A stretch of 11,443 bases of DNA, from assembly GCA_017615955.1 (NCBI GenBank), contig JAFZZD010000807.1, positions 1 to 11,443 of the forward strand, in the 5' to 3' direction. This stretch comes from Victivallales bacterium. Its GTDB lineage: Bacteria > Verrucomicrobiota > Lentisphaeria > Oligosphaerales > Oligosphaeraceae. Position numbers and translations under genes: made by a program. Below, one piece after another: positions 1 to 8,322 of this stretch (the first letter of the stretch is position 1; each line of letters begins with the position of its first letter). The notes under the pieces are model-generated. The model was given only the letters and a program-made list of their open reading frames with translations. It was not told where the DNA came from and made no database searches.

Positions 1-37
1 AAAGCAACTTTTTTCAAAAAAAAAATGATTTAGGGTA

Positions 38-66
38 TTGCACCCCCATTTCAAGTTTGTTATAAT
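38..66 (+). promoter_or_regulatory. sigma70-type promoter of the prepilin-like gene
   Basis: A -35 box TTGCAC (38-43) and a perfect -10 box TATAAT (61-66) are separated by 17 bases, the optimal spacing. Transcription would start near 73, giving a leader of about 90 bases before the ATG at 162. The match to the consensus is seen directly; use in the cell is inferred. Confidence 0.75.
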
Positions 67-161
67 TAGCGCTGTCAGACGGAAACGTCGAGATTTCAAA
101 TGTTTTCTTGAGTAAGAACGCATTTTTAGAAAAAGAACCTAAAACAAGAAGGAACGACAAA

Positions 162-908
162 ATGAAGAAGCAATTCACACTGATCGAACTGCTGGTTGTC
201 ATCGCAATCATCGCCATTTTGGCTGCTATGCTGCTGCCAGCACTGAGCAAGGCACGTGAAAAGGCACGTGCAATCTCCTGCACATCCAACCTCAAGCAGC
301 TGGGTCTCGGCATGCGCCAGTACAACGATGACTTCGCCGGCGGACTGCTGTATGCGAACACAACTACAAATCAGACCATCACAGTTGCTGGTACTTCTTG
401 CACTGGCACGAAAGACAACACAGCAGGTACAGCACCTGCCGTCACATGGCGCGAACTCATGTACAGCTATGTTGGCGATGTGAAGTCATACGACTGCGGC
501 AGCGCAACATCCAACAAGTATGGCGCAGACATTCTCAAGAACACAGATACATGGAAGGCGAATGCACATGTTGGCCATTATGGCATGAACAGGAACTGCT
601 CCAACAAGGCAGATGGTTCCTACCAGAACCCCAGCTCCTGCGCATTCTTTGCTGATGCAGGCGAAGCAAATTCCGCTGCCTATATTCTTGGCGACTACAG
701 CACCGATGCAGTCACAACAGGCGTCGCTCACTTTGCAGCATCCACCTCTTCCACAACTGGAAGCGGCATCCATGCCCGCCACAGCGACAACTTGAATCTC
801 TGCTACGCTGATGGCCACTGCGGTCAGTTGAAGCGCACTTCTATTCCAAAGTATCGTAACAACAACAGCAAGCTTTGGGTTCCCACCTACACTGGAACCA
901 TTGACTAA
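162..908 (+). CDS. prepilin-like protein with N-terminal methylation motif and H-X9-DG motif
   Basis: A 248-residue secreted or pseudopilin-like protein of the type II secretion/type IV pilin class. Residues 5-9 read FTLIE, followed by one long hydrophobic helix (about 9-28) and then [11 protein letters not shown], the usual pattern of PVC-group prepilin-like proteins. Near the C-terminus H207 and D217-G218 form the H-X9-DG motif of this family. The middle is rich in Thr, Ser, Asn and Cys (seven Cys, including 40, 80, 112, 146, 160), fitting an extracytoplasmic fold. The start at 162 is preferred over an in-frame TTG at 108 because AGAAGGAA lies seven bases upstream and the prepilin leader must be short. 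The residue just before the expected cleavage site is Gln4, not the usual Gly. The gene stands alone, with its own promoter and terminator. Its function is unknown; a surface or cell-envelope fibre role is a family-based guess. Confidence 0.9.
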   Translation: MKKQFTLIELLVVIAIIAILAAMLLPALSKAREKARAISCTSNLKQLGLGMRQYNDDFAGGLLYANTTTNQTITVAGTSCTGTKDNTAGTAPAVTWRELMYSYVGDVKSYDCGSATSNKYGADILKNTDTWKANAHVGHYGMNRNCSNKADGSYQNPSSCAFFADAGEANSAAYILGDYSTDAVTTGVAHFAASTSSTTGSGIHARHSDNLNLCYADGHCGQLKRTSIPKYRNNNSKLWVPTYTGTID

Positions 909-925
909 TTATAGTCTAGCCTAGT

Positions 926-960
926 AAAAAGGCCGCTTTCCCAAGGAAGGCGGCCTTTTT
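926..960 (+). terminator. intrinsic terminator of the prepilin-like gene
   Basis: The arms 926-941 and 945-960 pair over 16 positions around a three-base loop (942-944). The core is GGCCGC/GCGGCC, with A5 before it and T6 after it. It lies 17 bases past the stop codon. Because A-runs and T-runs flank the stem on both sides, it may also stop transcription arriving from the minus-strand genes. Confidence 0.92.
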
Positions 961-1332
961 TATTTCGCTATGTTTCCCATGAGGTTGGTAATGGGCACTT
1001 TGAAGGCGTAACCATGCGCAGCCAGGGGACGTGACAACCTGGGGTCTGCACCCTGATGGCGCAACTAAACCATGCCAGGTAGTTATATAAGCCATAATTA
1101 TGTCACGCCCTCTGGGCGCAGACTTTTATCAGGCTCATCCGCAAGCTGCGCACCCTGCGGGTGCTTGCCTCTTTGTGGCTTTCATTAACCTATTCATACG
1201 GGGAATAACATAATCCTGTACAAAACCATGCACTGCCACAGCGAGAGGTCCAACGAGTCCAAGGTGAACAACCAGCATGCCACCATTGCCTACCACCTTG
1301 GGGAACAGAACATAGTGATTTAAGCACTTCAA
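961..1332. other. convergent intergenic spacer without a recognisable gene
   Basis: This stretch between the convergent prepilin-like and heparinase-like genes holds no coding region I can support. Two small hairpins are visible: CGCCC-TCT-GGGCG at 1106-1118 and GCACCC-TGC-GGGTGC at 1150-1164, the latter flanked by GCAA/TTGC. A 31-codon open frame at 1228-1323 exists but looks like a chance frame through repeat-like intergenic DNA. I see no tRNA, IS end or CRISPR unit. Confidence 0.6.
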
Positions 1333-1436
1333 CCTGCGGCTTTCGCCGCAGGCACAAGACCAGAAGGCAAGCCCTACCTGCGGCTTTCGCCGCTGGTACC
1401 AGCCCCCCGCAGTTGTGTCCGCAGCGAAAGCTGCGG
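1333..1436. repeat. cluster of three short GC-rich hairpins (REP-like)
   Basis: Three palindromes occur in about 100 bases. 1333-1352 has eight-base arms CCTGCGGC/GCCGCAGG around TTTC. 1377-1396 is the same sequence with one mismatch in the stem. 1419-1436 is CCGCAGC/GCTGCGG around GAAA, which is TTTC on the other strand. They lie just past the stop of the heparinase-like gene, where they could protect or end its mRNA. There is no T-run, so they are not classical terminators. The architecture (7-8 base arms, four-base TTTM loop) matches the hairpins at 4587-4606 and 8224-8243. Confidence 0.7.
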
Positions 1437-1447
1437 GCTATCATCCA

Positions 1448-4400
1448 TCAGAACAGGAAGCCAGCCTGGGGCTGGATTTGCTGTGTCAAAGGCTGGGAAA
1501 GCGAGCCTATCGTTATTTTACCGCCAGCCTCGCCGTCTTTATTGAATGTAATCTCCACCTTTTTGCCGTCATGCAGAACCAAATCTAATGTAACGGTATC
1601 TTTGTTCTCGCTGCACTTCATTTCCTTGACAGGCTGGTCGCCAACCTCGATGACGTTCAGGAAATAATCCCTTTTTGCTGTTTTTGAGGGTGAAAGAGAA
1701 ATGCGCCATTTGCCGCCGTAATTCACCTTGTCCAACACCTTGTTCGGCGCAGTCCAGTTGACCTTTCCGCCCCAGAATTCCTTGCCAGGCCCGCCAATTT
1801 TCTCGATTTTGCCGTTAATGGGCAGCAGGCTGGTGCAGCGGATATGCCCGCCCTCGTCGCTGACACTCGCCTCGGTCACATTTCCATTCACCTGTGGTTC
1901 CTCCAGGAAATGCAGCAGCCATTCCTTCTTGAATTCGGGCTTTCTGGCCTCCACACGGTCGAACACCACAAACACATCTGGCTGCAAATGCAGGAACTGC
2001 CGTGTGAATTCCGCGCATTTCCTGTCAGAATATACAGAAGTAGCATCGCCTACAATATATGAATAATGCTCATTGGTGGAGAAGGCACGGCACTTGCCGC
2101 CCAGTGGCTTGTACTGGCTGCCTTGAGCCTCGCCAATGTACGGCATCATCTTATCAATCATGCCCTTTGCCTCAGGCGAATCCTTCCAATCATTTGCAAA
2201 ATGCTGAACACCGCTTTTTATGTTCTTGATGTCATCCTCGAACACCTCGTCAGGGTCATGTATCAGCATGGTATTGTGCGCCACGGAAGAATGATGGTAT
2301 TTGTAATGGAAAGTCCACGCATCGCAGCGATAGCCCGAATCGATCGCAAGATAGCCCTTGCGGAAGATGGAAAAGTGGTTTTCATCGCCGCGGGTCTTGT
2401 GGGCGACCAGGCGGCTGCCCACATTGAAAAGCGCGTATGTCCTGTCCTTGGGTTCATTGCCGTGCATGAAAAAGACACCGCCGCTGGGGAAATGCCGTGC
2501 CATTGCATGCGTTGCATTGCCAGGTGCGGCCTTGGGCGTGTCCTTAATCCCGTATGCAAGAAGACGCCTGAAGAAGGTCTCATAGTATTTTGGCGCCGCA
2601 GTGCGCCTCTGCGTTTTTTCCTTTGCCTTATAGAAATCCACATCGTACTTGCCGTCCATCCGTGCAATTGATGCGGCAATCTGGGCGGCCTCATCGGGAT
2701 AGTCTTTGCCATAAAGGGAGGCTATGTAGTAAAGATGTCCTGAAATGGACCACATCATCATGTCTGTCTTGGCATTGTCCGCCAGACCGAATTCACGCAT
2801 GGATATGTTGCCCTTTCCTGGCAGCATGTTCCACTGCGCCCATTCACCATAATACATAAGGTGCGTGAATTTGGGCAGTACGATGTCCTTCTTGAAAAGT
2901 GTGCGCCACAGTGCCAGGAAATCATAGCTGGCCCAGGGGTACTGTCCAGCCGAATATCCCATTGCGACAGTGGAGAGTATGCCATCGTCCTCAGCCACAC
3001 TGTCCCTGTAGTTCATGCATTTCATATACTTGTCATATCCCTCTTTGAGCATATCCAGGGCAAGCTCGTCACAGACGCCTTCCTTGTATGCAAGCACTCC
3101 CATGAACAATTCATTATTGGAATCGCCATAGAAGCCAGAGGTGGTTCCCACGCCGCCATTGACCCCCATAAAAGGGCCATGCCATCCGTGCCTTGCGTAC
3201 TTGATGTTCACATCGACGAAGTCCTTCAGCCATTGCTTGCGTTCCGCCTCGGGCAATTCGTTGTAGATCCAGTCGAATGCAGCCATTGCAGTTATGCGCC
3301 TCAGTCCAAACCAGTTGATGCGGGTTCTTTTTGCGGCGCAGTCCTGATATGCGCGAAGGCAATGCTTCAGGAAGTAGAAGCACCTGTCAGCATACTTCTT
3401 CTCGCCAGTCAGGATGTATGCAACAGCGCATGTCATGGCCTCTGACTCGCAGGGTATCAAGACTTCCACGTCCTGCTGGCCGTAAGGTCTTTTGTCTCCT
3501 GTGAAGCCACGTGTCTTTTCACGCTTGTTTTCATCAATCCGGAAAGTCTCCGCATCCAGCAGAATCTGGCTGCAGTCGATTTCCTTTGCCCATTCACGAA
3601 TGCGAGGGATGGTGTCCTTGTTTATGAAAATGCGCGGATGCTCGGTGCGAATGCCGTTAATCCAGTCAAGGCTATCAGGAAGAGCCTGGACCGTGTTCTT
3701 CAACGCTGGCTGATTCCATGCGTATGGAAGCCAGGTAATCACGGGCACATCCATTCCCTCCACCAGCATCATGACAGTGCCGCCATTCATGTTCCTGCTG
3801 CCAAGTGAAACAATTTCTGGATTGGCAAAAAGCTCACCCACATTGTTATCGCCTTTTTCCAGATAGGAGAAACGCTTTCCACTTAAATCAATGGGGACAT
3901 TCTCAATCGTGTCAATGTAGTTGACGCGCAATCTTTCAGGCAAAGCGGCACCTTTGGTTGAGAATGACATCTCCAGTACAGCCGACATTGGCAAGGGCTT
4001 ACCAAAATTGTGTTTTCTGTACAGCACATCAAATCTATACTTGGGTTCCTTGACCATGCGCAGGTTCTTGATTTTGACCTTGGCATTGAAAACACGTATG
4101 TTCATGAACGCCTTGCCCGAACCTTTCAACTTGCTGTTCTCAAATACATTCACCACATAGTAACCACTGCGTATCCCTCGCTGTTGTTGGTATGAAGGTC
4201 CCAGGTTGGTGAACGATGGAAATAGCATATACGCGCCTGAATTGGCCTCCAGCACCTCCAGTTCATATTCCAGATAGGGATATTCCTTTGAGAATGGAAC
4301 GCAAATGCCATCGGAATTGGATTTGCCTTCCTTGGGTTCCACAATGAAACAGCCCTCTTCGGCCTCGGTGAATTTCAGTTTCGAAGACACCCACTTTCCA

Positions 4401-4531
4401 CTGTAGGCATTTGCGTCGAACTGCATGTTCCTGCCTGTCTCAAGCCACAGCGTATTGTCATCTGGCTTGCTGATGACCTCGCCAATGGCAAACGCGGCTA
4501 TGCACAGAAAAAACAAAATGGCATTTTTCAT
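1448..4531 (-). CDS. exported heparinase II/III-like polysaccharide lyase
   Basis: A 1027-residue protein. Residues 1-20 form a signal peptide (MKNAILFFLC then a hydrophobic, Ala-rich stretch), so it is probably periplasmic or secreted. Residues about 25-160 look like a beta-sandwich, possibly carbohydrate-binding. From HPRIFI (299-304) a long helical domain follows, containing RRITAMAAFDWIY (411-423), as in the alpha/alpha toroid of these lyases. Residues about 675-960 match the heparinase II/III C-terminal beta domain, with DENHF (716-720), IDSGY (730-734) and HHSSVAHNT (746-754). His and Tyr residues of the active site should lie in the toroid and in this domain, but I cannot assign them individually. 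Family members cleave uronic-acid polysaccharides by beta-elimination; the substrate here is unknown. The start at 4531 is chosen over an ATG 39 codons upstream because AAAGGA precedes it at good spacing, the signal peptide begins there, and the longer form would run through the hairpin repeat. Confidence 0.85.
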   Translation of the reverse strand: MKNAILFFLCIAAFAIGEVISKPDDNTLWLETGRNMQFDANAYSGKWVSSKLKFTEAEEGCFIVEPKEGKSNSDGICVPFSKEYPYLEYELEVLEANSGAYMLFPSFTNLGPSYQQQRGIRSGYYVVNVFENSKLKGSGKAFMNIRVFNAKVKIKNLRMVKEPKYRFDVLYRKHNFGKPLPMSAVLEMSFSTKGAALPERLRVNYIDTIENVPIDLSGKRFSYLEKGDNNVGELFANPEIVSLGSRNMNGGTVMMLVEGMDVPVITWLPYAWNQPALKNTVQALPDSLDWINGIRTEHPRIFINKDTIPRIREWAKEIDCSQILLDAETFRIDENKREKTRGFTGDKRPYGQQDVEVLIPCESEAMTCAVAYILTGEKKYADRCFYFLKHCLRAYQDCAAKRTRINWFGLRRITAMAAFDWIYNELPEAERKQWLKDFVDVNIKYARHGWHGPFMGVNGGVGTTSGFYGDSNNELFMGVLAYKEGVCDELALDMLKEGYDKYMKCMNYRDSVAEDDGILSTVAMGYSAGQYPWASYDFLALWRTLFKKDIVLPKFTHLMYYGEWAQWNMLPGKGNISMREFGLADNAKTDMMMWSISGHLYYIASLYGKDYPDEAAQIAASIARMDGKYDVDFYKAKEKTQRRTAAPKYYETFFRRLLAYGIKDTPKAAPGNATHAMARHFPSGGVFFMHGNEPKDRTYALFNVGSRLVAHKTRGDENHFSIFRKGYLAIDSGYRCDAWTFHYKYHHSSVAHNTMLIHDPDEVFEDDIKNIKSGVQHFANDWKDSPEAKGMIDKMMPYIGEAQGSQYKPLGGKCRAFSTNEHYSYIVGDATSVYSDRKCAEFTRQFLHLQPDVFVVFDRVEARKPEFKKEWLLHFLEEPQVNGNVTEASVSDEGGHIRCTSLLPINGKIEKIGGPGKEFWGGKVNWTAPNKVLDKVNYGGKWRISLSPSKTAKRDYFLNVIEVGDQPVKEMKCSENKDTVTLDLVLHDGKKVEITFNKDGEAGGKITIGSLSQPLTQQIQPQAGFLF

Positions 4532-4579
4532 ATTGTTTCCTTTATTGTTTTCTATTGAGGTAAACTTCTGGAAATGCAT

Positions 4580-4635
4580 GCCTTTCCCGCTGGCTAAAGC
4601 CAGCGGCTCCGAAGGTTTGCGGCTTGACGCAATTG
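4580..4635. repeat. 56-base hairpin repeat, copy 1, upstream of the lyase gene
   Basis: This is ungapped against 8217-8272, with about 49 of 56 bases identical by hand. It contains the palindrome CCGCTGGC-TAAA-GCCAGCGG (4587-4606), then a shared tail CTCCGA..GTTTGCG.CTTGACGC.ATTG. It lies between the GNAT stop and the lyase start, ending 49 bases from the lyase ATG. It could be a mobile REP-like element, an mRNA-processing or termination site, or a regulator target. Confidence 0.8.
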
Positions 4636-4652
4636 CAATGGGAAACACAGAT

Positions 4653-5132
4653 TTACAGCTTCATATAGTATGTGGTGTGCTGCATCTGAAGAGAGAAACC
4701 AGCCCTTTCGTAAGCGCGGCGGGCGGGGGCATGTCCTTCATCCAAGCCAGTATGGACGCATACCACCTTCATGCCATTGGCACGGAAATGTTCCAGCACG
4801 GCTGCATACATTGCCTGGCCTATGCCTTTTATGCCGCAGGTCTTGTCCGCCGCGTTGTTGCAGATTTCACCGACGCCATTCTCGCTCATTCTGAAGAGAA
4901 TGAAGCCAATGATGCGTCCATTGTCCTCGCAGACAAAGATGTTGTCTGGTGTTTTCTGCGCAAAGTCCTGGATTTCCAGTCCCTTGTCCACATCGGCTCC
5001 TTTTGGGTGGAGCACATTGAAAATCTCGTCTCCCAAAGTATCTCGCTGCACACGGCGAATGGGACGCCACGCCTCGTTTCCCAGCGCCATTATTGCAGGC
5101 AAATCCTCTTCTCTGTATTTGCGTACCTGCAT
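4653..5132 (-). CDS. GNAT-family N-acetyltransferase
   Basis: A 159-residue protein of normal length for a single GNAT domain, which transfers an acetyl group from acetyl-CoA to an amine. The N-terminus MQVRKYREEDLPAIMAL is the standard beta1-alpha1 opening. INGRIIGF-type beta strands are seen as NGRIIGFILF (71-80). The acetyl-CoA loop is CGIKGIGQAM (99-108), a Q/RxxGxG-type motif in which the first basic or polar residue is replaced by Cys. The C-terminal part has ARRAYERAGF (137-146), the usual alpha4 motif. The gene starts three bases after the stop of the large glycosidase gene, and its Shine-Dalgarno GGAGAGG lies inside that gene's last codons, so translation is probably coupled. The acceptor is unknown; acetylation of an amino sugar or protein is equally possible. 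It is probably cytoplasmic. Confidence 0.88.
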   Translation of the reverse strand: MQVRKYREEDLPAIMALGNEAWRPIRRVQRDTLGDEIFNVLHPKGADVDKGLEIQDFAQKTPDNIFVCEDNGRIIGFILFRMSENGVGEICNNAADKTCGIKGIGQAMYAAVLEHFRANGMKVVCVHTGLDEGHAPARRAYERAGFSLQMQHTTYYMKL

Positions 5133-5135
5133 AAA

Positions 5136-8100
5136 TCACCTCTCCAACACCGCGCCCAGCAACCCGACTATCACCTCGTTTGCAACACCCTTGACCGTGA
5201 ATGAGGACAATTCCTTTTTCGCCTTTAGCGGAATATGCAACACAGTTCCGTGGCATCCGTCCGCAAAGTAGAAACATTCACATTCCTGCTGGACATTGGG
5301 CAGCAGGAAGTCGTCGAAGTTGTACGGATGAACCAATTGCAGCGTCTCGCCGGAACCATCCTTGTAATTCACAACGATTTCACCATTCACCACGCTGTTC
5401 TGCATTGCGTTGGTGCCGCCGATTATAAAGCAGACCAGGTTCTTTGCGTTGCCGGACAAGGGCACAGAAATTTCCGTTGGGAAGTTGTCCCAGATGGAAG
5501 CGCAGGCCACATTTTTACCCTTGGCAGGTGTCTTGAAAGACCAACCAGACGGCAGACGATAAATGCCCTTTGCCGCCTTGCGCAATGCATCGTCATTGAT
5601 GACCAATTCATTGTGGCCGTAATGGTTCCACTCCCAGGCATAACGCCCGCATTTGCGTGCCCCAATGGAATAGCCCTTTGGGCGCGGGGACATGAAGTCC
5701 CTGGCGTAAATCTTTGTAATCTCAGTATTGAACGCCTTTGAGCAATCCACATATTCCAGCTTGCCGACTGGCGCAGGATGCGGCGGGCGTTCTGGCAGTT
5801 CCGTCAGCAAATCGGGGACATTGCCCACGCGCTGTTCCGATATGTACTGCAGGAGACAGCATCCAGCCTTGCGCGGAAGGGTAATGATGTATGCTGGGTT
5901 CTGGCGTGACTTGTCCATCCTGCCTTTAATCGCCTTGCCATTGCAAAGGACTTTCTTTGCGTCTTCAGGCAGACAGACCTTGATGTCGCAATCCAAATCA
6001 GTGAGTATCTTCAGGCATTTTTCCTTGCCCTTTGCCACAAAGGAGACAGACAAATCGCTGAGGCGCAGAGCCGCCTTGTCCCAGGCGTCAGGCAATTGGG
6101 GGGCAATGGTGATTTCATTGGAGAGGCGGCTATAGCGCACGCCCCAAAGCCCTTCCACAATCAGCCTCAAGTATGTGCTAGTGACATCGGTGAAGTCCCA
6201 GTCGCCATGGTCATTTGCGCCAGAGGCCGCCAGCACGTGCGAAATTGCGCCAGGTCCTGCGCTCAATGCGAATGCGTCCAGCAGGCCATCCAGAAGCTGC
6301 AATGCGCCTGCCGCGTTTCTGTTGCGGAAATACGCCAGTGCAAGTGCCGCGTTCTCTGCGGGGAATATGCCGCACGTGGAGTATTTCTTTGGCAGCCAGT
6401 TTGCCGAATATGCCAGGCGCCCTTCCCGATTGCGGGTGATTGCGCTGCGGATATGCTTTTCAGTAAAGTCCAGCATACTTGCCATCTGCTTCGGTTCTGC
6501 AATGCCAGCCTCGGATGCGAGGTAGATTGTGGACAATTCGGGCGAGGGATGCAGCATCTTGTTGCCAATGGTGTCGATGTACTCGGCAAAGACACCTTCC
6601 TTCTTGAGCCAGAGCATATTCTGCATTGCCTTGTAGATTTTGTCCGCCCTGGCCTGGAATACCGCCGTGTCCCTTCCGATTGCCTTGCCCAGGCGCACCA
6701 TCTCCACGTTGGCTGCATAGTTATAGCAACTGGCCTGGGCACAGCCGCCGCCATTATAAACGTGCCCATCGGAAATCCAGGTGTTGAGGAAGCTCTGGTA
6801 CAAGCCATCTCCGTCAGGGTCAAGAATGCGCTCCTCCCAGGCAAGCAATTCAGCCAAGTCATCAAATATCTCCCTGCCCAGCTCCAGATTGCCTGTGCGC
6901 TCAAGATAGTGGAATGTCATGTCGATGGCCACTTCCTGCATGTCGTAGATATCATCGCTGTCCAGCAATGGGGTAAGCCTGCCGTTGGAGTTGGCAATGT
7001 GGTGGTACTGGGTGCCCTCGTGGTCCAGGTCAGGGCGGTCTGCCCCGTCATACCACACCTTCTCTGGCACATTGCTGCGCTGCATGGTCTTGAGATGGGC
7101 GCGGATTGCGCCCTTCACCCTGTCGAACCAACCCGCGTCGGAGGCGCCATACCATCCGCGCCAGCCCAGGAACGGTGCATGATAGCCAACTGCGCCATGG
7201 TTGAAGGTGGGGGTGTGATAGGATGCATCCAGTGCAATCTGCATATCCTGCACCGTGCCGTCCAGACGTCTGTCAGGCGATACGCTGACTATGCCCTGCC
7301 CTTTCTTGAGAATACGTAGGCAAATGTCCCTGAGCATAGGATTGCCCAGATATTTTTTCAATGTTTCAGGCTTTTCATTGACCATTACGATGATTTCGCC
7401 AGAGAGTCTTTCGCCCGCCATGAGGCGCCTGCTCATCTTTATTGCGGCGGGTGCGCCTTCATGCTGCGTCAATGTCATCGCGGGCATGCTTTCCAACGCC
7501 GCCTCTGCCGCGTCCAGTTCCATTGCGGCACCAAAGTTGTTTGCCACGAGGACGATGTTCTTCATCTTGGGGTTATAGAGTCTGGCAATGCCGCCTTTAA
7601 GCAGGCTTGCCTCGCAATCAACGCAATCATCCTTGGACAAATCGCGACGGGCGGACTCCAGGTTGTCAAAACGCCCGATAAAGCCAGTCATTCCGCTCAG
7701 CACGGCGCAGAATATCACCTGCGCATCCGCCAGAATATCGTAACTGACGCAGAAGCCGTCATGCTCCTGCAAAGGGAAAACCTGAATATTCACCTTGCAT
7801 TCTGGGAAATAGTTCCCGAATTGCGTGGCCTCATACTCCATATACCCATGATGCCAGGTGCTGAGCAAATCGCCGCAGTTATGGAACCAGCGCGAGTAGT
7901 TGCCGCCAAACTTGACACCAGGCGTCAATGCCAGACCGCTTTGCAGCACGCCGCACTTCGCCTGGTAGCACCAGTTGTTGATCTTGTAGTCGCTCAAGGC
8001 CCCCATGAAAATGGGCGCATCTCCTGCGAAAGTAAAAAAACGGCGGGCCGAATCGTCATGATTATGCCCGCCATACAAAACACGGTTGTACCTGAGATTT

Positions 8101-8159
8101 GAGCCAAAACAGTAAAGCCCACCCTCTTCATCCAGATGGTAACGTGCGATTTCTTCCAT
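5136..8159 (-). CDS. DUF4450-like six-hairpin putative glycoside hydrolase
   Basis: A 1007-residue protein. The N-terminal part (about 15-260) is a beta-sandwich with NLRYNRVLYGGHNH (21-34) and GDAPIFMG, resembling the opening of DUF4450 proteins of gut Bacteroidota. Residues about 320-680 look like an (alpha/alpha)6 barrel of the six-hairpin glycosidase superfamily: GWRGWYGASDAGW (332-344), WYDGADRPDLDHEGTQYH (369-386), LDPDGDGLYQSFLNTW (446-461), SPELSTIYLASEAG (539-552) and GDWDFTD (652-658). A C-terminal domain (about 800-1007) has FIIGGTNAMQNSVVNGE (911-927), again recalling DUF4450 proteins. The catalytic acid and base are not certain; candidates are the Asp/Glu in the WYDGADRP and PDGDG blocks. 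There is no signal peptide, and an in-frame TAA seven codons upstream of the ATG rules out a longer N-terminus, so it is probably cytoplasmic. AAAAAGGA precedes the ATG. The substrate is unknown; these barrels act on rhamnosides, glucuronides and other sugars. It is translationally coupled to the GNAT gene. Confidence 0.75.
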   Translation of the reverse strand: MEEIARYHLDEEGGLYCFGSNLRYNRVLYGGHNHDDSARRFFTFAGDAPIFMGALSDYKINNWCYQAKCGVLQSGLALTPGVKFGGNYSRWFHNCGDLLSTWHHGYMEYEATQFGNYFPECKVNIQVFPLQEHDGFCVSYDILADAQVIFCAVLSGMTGFIGRFDNLESARRDLSKDDCVDCEASLLKGGIARLYNPKMKNIVLVANNFGAAMELDAAEAALESMPAMTLTQHEGAPAAIKMSRRLMAGERLSGEIIVMVNEKPETLKKYLGNPMLRDICLRILKKGQGIVSVSPDRRLDGTVQDMQIALDASYHTPTFNHGAVGYHAPFLGWRGWYGASDAGWFDRVKGAIRAHLKTMQRSNVPEKVWYDGADRPDLDHEGTQYHHIANSNGRLTPLLDSDDIYDMQEVAIDMTFHYLERTGNLELGREIFDDLAELLAWEERILDPDGDGLYQSFLNTWISDGHVYNGGGCAQASCYNYAANVEMVRLGKAIGRDTAVFQARADKIYKAMQNMLWLKKEGVFAEYIDTIGNKMLHPSPELSTIYLASEAGIAEPKQMASMLDFTEKHIRSAITRNREGRLAYSANWLPKKYSTCGIFPAENAALALAYFRNRNAAGALQLLDGLLDAFALSAGPGAISHVLAASGANDHGDWDFTDVTSTYLRLIVEGLWGVRYSRLSNEITIAPQLPDAWDKAALRLSDLSVSFVAKGKEKCLKILTDLDCDIKVCLPEDAKKVLCNGKAIKGRMDKSRQNPAYIITLPRKAGCCLLQYISEQRVGNVPDLLTELPERPPHPAPVGKLEYVDCSKAFNTEITKIYARDFMSPRPKGYSIGARKCGRYAWEWNHYGHNELVINDDALRKAAKGIYRLPSGWSFKTPAKGKNVACASIWDNFPTEISVPLSGNAKNLVCFIIGGTNAMQNSVVNGEIVVNYKDGSGETLQLVHPYNFDDFLLPNVQQECECFYFADGCHGTVLHIPLKAKKELSSFTVKGVANEVIVGLLGAVLER

Positions 8160-8216
8160 TAGAAAAGTCCTTTTTATTTATCCACAGAGGTAATTGCAAA
8201 ACCATTGGCATTGCAA

Positions 8217-8272
8217 GCCTTTTCAGCTGGCTAAAGCCAGCTGCTCCGATAGTTTGCGACTTGACGCGATTG
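8217..8272. repeat. 56-base hairpin repeat, copy 2, upstream of the glycosidase gene
   Basis: The partner of 4580-4635. Its palindrome CAGCTGGC-TAAA-GCCAGCTG (8224-8243) differs from copy 1 by a compensatory change: the C-G pair 4588/4605 becomes A-T at 8225/8242, so pairing is kept. It lies 58 bases upstream of the glycosidase ATG and 51 bases past the amidase stop. Confidence 0.8.
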
Positions 8273-8290
8273 TTTCGAAATTAGCTCATC

Positions 8291-8320
8291 TGCGATAATC
8301 TGCGCAAATCTGTGGATTAA
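8291..8320. repeat. three degenerate 10-base units
   Basis: Read on the plus strand the units are TGCGATAATC, TGCGCAAATC and TGTGGATTAA, directly after the amidase stop in its direction of transcription. This kind of CGCAGATT/CCACAGATT short repeat is common between genes in many bacteria. No function is evident. Confidence 0.5.
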
Positions 8321-8322
8321 TA

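Noticed and set aside
108..161. An in-frame TTG start for the prepilin-like gene
   Set aside because: The leader would be 18 residues too long for a prepilin and the AGAAGGAA site fits the ATG at 162.
1100..1170. A possible tRNA or structured RNA
   Set aside because: Only two short hairpins are present; no cloverleaf, T-loop or CCA-like end can be drawn.
1228..1323. A 31-codon open frame in the convergent spacer with an HSERSNESK-like translation
   Set aside because: No Shine-Dalgarno site, no signal or domain; translations of this kind are typical of chance frames through intergenic repeats.
2066..2671. Long plus-strand open frames opposite the lyase and glycosidase genes (also 6096-7319)
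   Set aside because: They are shadows of well-supported minus-strand genes and show no recognisable domain or start signal.
4532..4648. A 39-codon N-terminal extension of the heparinase-like protein
   Set aside because: It would run through the hairpin repeat and place a signal peptide inside the protein; the ATG at 4531 has a good ribosome-binding site.
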